Below the pieces are notes generated by a model. That model had not been told where the DNA came from. It did not search any database and worked only from the letters and a program-made list of their open reading frames with translations. A program made the translations under genes and the position numbers. DNA of 9,220 nt from positions 1 to 9,220 of the forward strand of contig DASULA010000368.1 in NCBI GenBank assembly GCA_036278435.1, read 5' to 3'. Origin of the DNA: DASULA01 sp036278435 (GTDB taxonomy: Bacteria > Actinomycetota > Actinomycetes > Mycobacteriales > DASULA01). This document shows positions 5,614-9,220 of this stretch, in pieces (the first letter of the stretch is position 1; each line of letters begins with the position of its first letter).

Positions 5614-6333
5614 GTGGCCAACGTACTCACCGACGTCGAGCGGACACTCGTCGTCGTCGCGCACCCCGACGACGTCGACTTCGGCGCGGCGGCGACCATC
5701 GCCGGCTGGGTCGACTCCGGGGTGGAGGTGCGGTACTGCCTGGTGACCCGGGGGGACGCCGGCGGCTTCGACGACACTCCGCGGGAGCGGATGCCCGCCC
5801 TGCGCGAGGAGGAGCAGCGGGCCGCCGCCGCCGAGGTGGGCGTCAAGGACGTGGCGTTCCTCGGCTACCCGGACGGGCAGGTGTACCTCAGCCACGAGCT
5901 GCGCCGCGACCTGACCAGGCAGATCCGCCGGTTCCGCCCGGACCGGGTGCTGACCCACTCACCGCAGCGGAACTGGCAGCGGATAGGCATCAGCCACCCG
6001 GACCACCTGGCGGTGGGTGAGGCGACCCTGTGCGCGGTGTACCCGGATGCCCGCAACCAGTTCGCCCACCCGGAACTGCTGGCCACCGAGGGTCTGGACG
6101 CCTGGACGGTGCGCGAGGTCTGGTTGATGGGCGCTCCGGAACCCGACCACGTGGTGGATGTCACCGACACGTTCGACCGCAAGGTCGCGGCGCTGCGCCG
6201 GCATGCCAGCCAGACCTCGCACATGCCCGACCTGGCCGGGATGATCCGGGGCTGGCTGACCTTTGGCGGGGCCCGGGGCGGCCTGCCAGAGGGGCGGCTG
6301 GGCGAGATGTTCCAGGTGGTGTCCACCGGCTGA
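5614..6333 (+). CDS. PIG-L / LmbE family zinc-dependent deacetylase
   Basis: A 239-residue protein with the PIG-L (LmbE) hallmarks: AHPDD at 16-20, in which H17 and D20 bind zinc and D19 is the likely general base, and SHPDHLAVGEA at 127-137 with H131 as the third zinc ligand. The family removes N-acyl groups from GlcNAc-type glycoconjugates. MshB and Mca of the mycothiol pathway are relatives, but nothing nearby points to mycothiol, so the substrate is open. The start is GTG 5614, which has a poor SD and sits in a possible stem (CCACG 5595-5599 with CGTGG 5613-5617) 19 nt after the chorismate mutase stop. Ribosomes finishing that gene could open it, so translational coupling is plausible. 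No signal peptide is seen, so it is cytoplasmic. Confidence 0.93.
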   Translation: MANVLTDVERTLVVVAHPDDVDFGAAATIAGWVDSGVEVRYCLVTRGDAGGFDDTPRERMPALREEEQRAAAAEVGVKDVAFLGYPDGQVYLSHELRRDLTRQIRRFRPDRVLTHSPQRNWQRIGISHPDHLAVGEATLCAVYPDARNQFAHPELLATEGLDAWTVREVWLMGAPEPDHVVDVTDTFDRKVAALRRHASQTSHMPDLAGMIRGWLTFGGARGGLPEGRLGEMFQVVSTG

Positions 6334-6393
6334 TCAGGCTCAAGGTTGGGCCGTGAGTTGGCTGCGGGTCTGGTGTGGGCTGGCCCGTTGGCG

Positions 6394-6420
6394 GACCGCT
6401 GCGCGGTCGCTCAGGCGACC
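6394..6420. terminator. Weak hairpins between convergent PIG-L and HTH genes
   Basis: GACCGC 6394-6399 pairs with GCGGTC 6403-6408 over a 3-nt loop. Alternatively GGTCGC 6405-6410 pairs with GCGACC 6415-6420. The two are mutually exclusive, there is no T-run, and the second overlaps the HTH stop codon. They might serve as a convergent terminator. Nothing else is seen in the 77-nt gap. Confidence 0.3.
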
Positions 6421-6866
6421 CGACGCTGGCGCGGAACGTGGTCGCGTTCCCGACGCGCGTCCCGGGCAGCTCTGGACAGGTCGAAGGTGTGATCCGGGCG
6501 GGGCGGCACGCCCCACGCACCGGGCCACTGATCGCCCCACCAGTCGCCCAGCCACTCGGTCTCCCGCACATCAAGATGGGCCGGATAGTGCCGGCCTGCC
6601 CGGTCTCTTCGGTCCTCGACGAGGAACGGAGGGAGGGTGCTGCCAGATCGGTCGGTGATCTCCAGGTCGTACCCGCAGGTGCGCAGCAGCGCCAGAACGA
6701 CACCGAACCGCACCGAGGCCGGGCTCAACTCGGCTCGGGCCACCGTCGCTCGTGGAATCCCGGACCAGCGGCACAACTCGCGTTGGCTGAAGTCCGCGTC
6801 GCGCCGGGCCTGACGCAGTATGTCGCTGAAGTGTCGCGCGGCGTCAGCCGCATCAATAAAGGTCAT
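6411..6866 (-). CDS. XRE-type helix-turn-helix regulator with Trp-rich C-terminal region
   Basis: A 151-residue protein. Residues about 14-65 form a Cro/CI-like helix-turn-helix: FSQRELCRWSGIPRATVARAE holds the turn and recognition helix, with helix 2 at about 27-36 and helix 3 at 38-46. FGVVLALLRTCGYDLEI (54-70) is the typical closing helix. The rest (80-151) is not an XRE fold; it has RRDRAGRHYPAHLDVR, a tryptophan-rich stretch at 105-118 with five Trp, then HTFDLSRAARDARRERD. I do not know its role, and it may be a lineage-specific effector or partner-binding part. ATG 6866 is the first methionine before the HTH; the SD is weak. The upstream region carries two identical-phase direct repeats that could be its own operator. 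No toxin partner is adjacent. Confidence 0.83.
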   Translation of the reverse strand: MTFIDAADAARHFSDILRQARRDADFSQRELCRWSGIPRATVARAELSPASVRFGVVLALLRTCGYDLEITDRSGSTLPPFLVEDRRDRAGRHYPAHLDVRETEWLGDWWGDQWPGAWGVPPRPDHTFDLSRAARDARRERDHVPRQRRVA

Positions 6867-6917
6867 GACAGCGAGCGTGCGCCGTCCGGGGCCGACCGTG
6901 CCACGATCCTCGGGGAA

Positions 6918-6951
6918 CTGTGGATGACCGGAGCGACCTGTGGATATCCGG
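6918..6951. promoter_or_regulatory. Two CTGTGGATNNCCGG direct repeats, 20 bp apart, upstream of the HTH gene
   Basis: CTGTGGAT-GA-CCGG at 6918-6931 and CTGTGGAT-AT-CCGG at 6938-6951: 12 defined bases identical, register exactly 20 bp (about two helical turns). They begin 52 nt upstream of the HTH gene start. On the minus strand each contains ATCCACA, giving nine-mers ATATCCACA and TCATCCACA, one mismatch each from the DnaA box TTATCCACA. An operator for the neighbouring regulator or a small DnaA-binding site are the two readings. Confidence 0.5.
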
Positions 6952-7132
6952 ATTCCGCGTCGGTCCGGCCTGGCCCAGCGCCCGAGGACGAGGATCGCCG
7001 GGTCGTGGCCATGCCGGGCGCGGCGTGCCCACGGTGGGCGGGCGACACGGTCGCCAGTCGGTCGGATCGTGTGGAGCCTGGCGGGCGGCTGGTCGGCGAT
7101 GTCGGAAGGTCGTGGGTGCCGGCCGTGACTTG

Positions 7133-7239
7133 CTGAGCCGACGCCGAGCCGACGCCGGGCGAACGCTGACGCCGGGCGAACGCCGAGCCGACGCCGGGCG
7201 AACGCCGATGCCGGGGCGGGAAACTGAGCCGACGGCGAG
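7133..7239. repeat. Short tandem/interspersed GC-rich repeat
   Basis: The 16-mer GACGCCGGGCGAACGC occurs at 7151-7166, 7168-7183 and 7190-7205 (spacings 17 and 22). A 26-bp block, 7141-7166, is repeated exactly at 7180-7205. CTGAGCCGACGCCGAG at 7133-7148 recurs with one change at 7224-7239. No gene is supported here. Confidence 0.8.
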
Positions 7240-7361
7240 CAGTGCCCAAGACCAGCGCCGGGAACGGTGCTACCGGCACCGACGACACGCCCGTCGACAG
7301 CGGGCTGAAGCCCATCCCCAGCACAACAAGCCACCCACCAGGAGACCTCCCCAGCCCCTTT

Positions 7362-7556
7362 GACCTGCTCCACATCCGAAGCACGACAAAACCTGCCTCA
7401 GCCCCGGCGCAGCTTCTGACCTGCCCCGGATCTGAGGCACCGCAGGACCTGCACCGCCCGCGAAGCGACCCGGACCTGCTCCAGATCCGGCACACCGCAG
7501 GACCTGCACCACATCCGAGGCAGCGCCGGACCCGCTCCACATCCGGAGCAGGTCAA
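7362..7556. repeat. Seven-unit tandem repeat, 28-bp period
   Basis: Units begin at 7362, 7390, 7418, 7446, 7473, 7501 and 7529, giving spacings of 28, 28, 28, 27, 28 and 28. Most units start GACCTGC (GACCCGC in the last, AACCTGC in the second), followed by a core close to TCCACATCCGAGGCA and a tail like CCGCAG. Units 3, 5 and 6 are most alike and units 2 and 4 most diverged. The last unit is nearly palindromic (GACCCGCTCC, 6 nt, GGAGCAGGTC). The units are contiguous without spacers, so this is a minisatellite, not CRISPR. A 28-bp period is not a multiple of three, which argues against a protein repeat. Confidence 0.88.
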
Positions 7557-7600
7557 AGGGAGCGCGAGGGCATGGCCGAGCGGCCTTGTGACCGCGGTAA

Positions 7601-7703
7601 CCGCACGGCAGGACAACGACCGCACGGCAGGACAACCGCACAGCAGGACAACGACCGCACAGTAGGACCACAACGACCGCACAGCAGGACCACAACGACC
7701 GCA
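7601..7703. repeat. Second tandem array, units of 16, 19 and 22 bp
   Basis: Five units begin at 7601, 7620, 7636, 7655 and 7677 with lengths 19, 16, 19, 22 and 22, followed by a partial CCGCA at 7699-7703. Each unit starts CCGCACGGCAGGAC or CCGCACAGCAGGAC (one has GTAGGAC) and ends in CAACGA or a shortened form. The first two carry the CGG variant and the last three the CAG/TAG variant, so they expanded separately. Length steps of three are notable, yet codon use gives no support for a gene. Confidence 0.82.
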
Positions 7704-7816
7704 ACGATCACCGATGGACGGGCGACCCGGGTCGGCCGACGGTGAACCATCGCAACGGCACGGGCTGCCGACCGGCGAATTCCACAAACACCGCCACCGC
7801 CGAGCCGACCACGTGT

Positions 7817-8473
7817 TCACACCAGGCGGCGGTCGCTCGCCCAGCGGGACAGCTCGTACCGGTTGGACAGTTGCAGCTTGCGCAGCACCGACGAGACGTG
7901 CGTCTCCACCGTCTTGATGGAGATGAAGAGCTGGGACGCGATCTCTCGGTAGGAGTAGCCGCGGGCCAGCAGCCGGAGCACCTCCCGCTCGCGGTTGGTC
8001 AGCACGTCCAGCTCGGCGTCGGCCACCGGCGCCCGGGGATGCTGGGAGAACGCGTCCAGCACGAACCCAGCCAGCCGCGGCGAGAACACCGCGTCCCCCT
8101 CGGCCACTCGGCGGACCGCGTCGGCCAGGTCCTCCCCAGAGATCGTCTTGGTGACGTAGCCTCGGGCGCCGGCCCGGATGACCCCGATCACGTCCTCGGC
8201 GGCATCACTCACCGACAGGGCCAGGAAACGTACCTCCGGGTGATCAACCCGTACCCGTTCCAGCACGGCCCGGCCGCCGCCGTCGGGCATGTGCACGTCC
8301 AGCAGCACCACGTCCGGCGCGGTGGCGCCGATGCCGGTCACCGCCGCGGCGACCCCGTCCGCCTCACCCACCACGTCGATCGTGTCGCCGGCCGCCGCAG
8401 CCAGCTCGGCCCGCACTCCGGACCGGAACAGCCGGTGGTCGTCGACCAGGAACACCCGGATCACGTCACTCAC
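7817..8473 (-). CDS. NarL/FixJ (LuxR-type) DNA-binding response regulator
   Basis: A 218-residue protein with a receiver domain at about 4-120 and a LuxR-type HTH at about 155-215. Receiver residues are complete: acidic pair D11-D12, phospho-acceptor D59 (in VVLLDVHMPDGG), switch Ser87 and K109. The HTH shows LTNREREVLRLLARGYSYREIA (158-179), then the recognition helix ISIKTVETHVSSVLRKLQ. It is the output partner of the adjacent histidine kinase. Phosphorylation at D59 would promote dimerisation and DNA binding; target genes are not evident. The start GTG 8473 overlaps the kinase stop in GTGA (4 nt), and GGAG lies seven bases upstream inside the kinase gene, so translation is coupled. It is the last gene of that operon, followed by the repeat-rich region. 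Confidence 0.95.
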   Translation of the reverse strand: MSDVIRVFLVDDHRLFRSGVRAELAAAAGDTIDVVGEADGVAAAVTGIGATAPDVVLLDVHMPDGGGRAVLERVRVDHPEVRFLALSVSDAAEDVIGVIRAGARGYVTKTISGEDLADAVRRVAEGDAVFSPRLAGFVLDAFSQHPRAPVADAELDVLTNREREVLRLLARGYSYREIASQLFISIKTVETHVSSVLRKLQLSNRYELSRWASDRRLV

Positions 8474-9220
8474 CCACCCACTCCGATCGACAACTCCACC
8501 TCGGTGCCCGCGCCCGGGCTGCTGCGAACCGCGGCGGTGCCACCGTGTCGGCGCATCCGCCCGATGATCGACCCGTCGATGCCGTGCCGATCCGCTGGTA
8601 CCGCGCCCTGGTCGAACCCGATGCCACGATCCCGCACGTACACGCTGACCCCGGCCGGCTCGACCTCGGCGTAGAGCGAGACCTCGGCCACCTTCGCGTG
8701 TCTGGCCGCGTTGACCAGCGCCTCCCGGACGGCCTGCACGAGTGCGGCGAGCCGCTCGTCCAGATCAGCGTCGCCGACCACCACCGTCTCGACCGCGACC
8801 GCGTAGGTGTCCTCGACCTCGGCGGTGACCTCCTCCAGCGCGGCGGCGAACCGCACCGCGGCACCGGCCCGCCCGGCCTGATAAAGCCACGATCGCAGCT
8901 CCCGCTCCTGGCCGCGGGCCAGCCTGGACACCTGCCGGGGTGAGTCGGCGTGCCGTTGGATGAGAGCCAGTGTGTGCAGCACGGAATCGTGCAGGTGCGC
9001 GGCCACGTCGGCGCGTTCCTGGGAGCGGATCCGTTCCCGCCGCTCGGCGGCCAGCACCTGGACCGCCCGCCACCACCACGGCCCGCTGATCAGCCCGGTA
9101 CCGATCACCACCACGCCGGCCGCCACCGCGGCGTCCCGGGTGGCGACCAGCCCGCCGACCTCGAACAGCAGGCTGGCCAGGCCGGCCAGCACCAGCACGG
9201 ACCCGGCGCCCAGCCGCAAC
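8470..9220 (-). CDS. Sensor histidine kinase of the NarX/DesK type, partial (N-terminus off right edge)
   Basis: About 250 C-terminal residues are visible. Counting from the codon at 9219: two hydrophobic segments at about 5-25 and 31-48, a basic linker, then the HisKA_3 dimerisation/phospho-acceptor box RADVAAHLHDSVLHTLALIQR (69-89) with H77 as the likely phosphorylated histidine. The ATPase domain has N-box REALVNAARHA (165-175), G1 RDRGIGFD (196-203), and a second glycine-rich part GIDGSIIGRMRRHGG (213-227), then GAGTEVEL. The HLHDSVL/SIIGRM style resembles actinobacterial kinases carrying an N-terminal PspC domain. That end lies outside the window, so this is inference, as is the signal. 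It is cotranscribed with and overlaps the response regulator gene, forming a two-component pair. The stop is TGA at 8472-8470. Confidence 0.94.
   Translation of the reverse strand, partial: LRLGAGSVLVLAGLASLLFEVGGLVATRDAAVAAGVVVIGTGLISGPWWWRAVQVLAAERRERIRSQERADVAAHLHDSVLHTLALIQRHADSPRQVSRLARGQERELRSWLYQAGRAGAAVRFAAALEEVTAEVEDTYAVAVETVVVGDADLDERLAALVQAVREALVNAARHAKVAEVSLYAEVEPAGVSVYVRDRGIGFDQGAVPADRHGIDGSIIGRMRRHGGTAAVRSSPGAGTEVELSIGVGG

Larger units (their letters stand above)
6867..7816. other. 950-nt region without a convincing gene, rich in tandem repeats
   Basis: This lies between the HTH gene start (6866) and the response regulator stop (7817). It holds the 20-bp-spaced direct repeats, a non-repetitive GC-rich stretch (about 6952-7132) in which I see nothing, and the three repeat arrays. 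Several long frames are open on both strands, but they lack consistent GC3 bias, recognisable domains and RBSs. They remain open because the repeat units carry almost no stop codons in any frame. Confidence 0.7.

Noticed and set aside
6334..6410. Small gene in the gap between the deacetylase and HTH genes
   Set aside because: Only 77 nt, containing the weak convergent hairpins; no start with RBS.
7565..7625. tRNA-like ATGGCCGAGCGG segment
   Set aside because: It resembles a Ser/Leu tRNA D-arm, but no acceptor stem, anticodon arm or T-arm (TTCGAATC type) follows.
7362..7703. CRISPR array
   Set aside because: Units are contiguous with no unique spacers, diverge freely, and no cas gene is present.
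7242..7745. Plus-strand 167-codon frame and several minus-strand frames through the repeat region
   Set aside because: They are open because repeat units lack stops; codon bias is inconsistent and no RBS or domain is seen.
7770..7816. Terminator after the response regulator
   Set aside because: An AACAC/GTGTT pair with a roughly 20-nt loop and a CACGTG palindrome were seen, but the stem is too short and has no U-tract.

Overview
This is a high-GC actinobacterial chromosomal segment with strong third-position GC, leaderless or GTG starts and typical actinobacterial gene families. A Micromonosporaceae origin (Micromonospora/Actinoplanes relatives) is my best guess. It rests on protein style and on the CGCCGATCTTGGTCA inverted repeat, and it is not proven. 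No phage, plasmid, IS element, CRISPR array, tRNA or rRNA was seen.

Left part (1-1848): two minus-strand genes lie in a probable operon, an 8-TM membrane protein of unknown function followed after 13 nt by a stand-alone cobalamin-binding (mutase small-subunit-like) protein that runs off the left edge. A 445-nt divergent intergenic region with two strongly folding RNA/DNA structures separates them from a plus-strand M23 cell-wall endopeptidase.

Centre (1849-6333): M23 peptidase (+), PcrA/UvrD1 helicase (-), chorismate mutase (+) and a PIG-L family deacetylase (+). The M23-helicase-chorismate mutase trio has the same order and relative orientation as Rv0950c-uvrD1-Rv0948c of Mycobacterium tuberculosis, so it is an old actinobacterial core neighbourhood. 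A perfect 15-bp inverted repeat sits between the convergent M23 and pcrA genes. In front of chorismate mutase lies what looks like a complete ribosome-mediated transcription attenuator: a promoter, a leaderless 21-codon ORF carrying Phe-Phe-Tyr-Gly-Tyr, a pause hairpin over those codons, and a 10-bp GC-rich terminator hairpin before the structural gene. This is the most interesting element in the window. It would couple the first committed step of Phe/Tyr synthesis to the charging of the corresponding tRNAs.

Right part (6334-9220): a small XRE-type HTH regulator (-) whose upstream region holds two CTGTGGATNNCCGG direct repeats exactly 20 bp apart; a 950-nt gene-free region with three different tandem-repeat arrays (a 17/22-bp spaced motif, a seven-unit 28-bp array, and a five-unit 16/19/22-bp array); then a NarL/FixJ response regulator (-) overlapping by 4 nt with its sensor histidine kinase (-), which is cut by the right edge.
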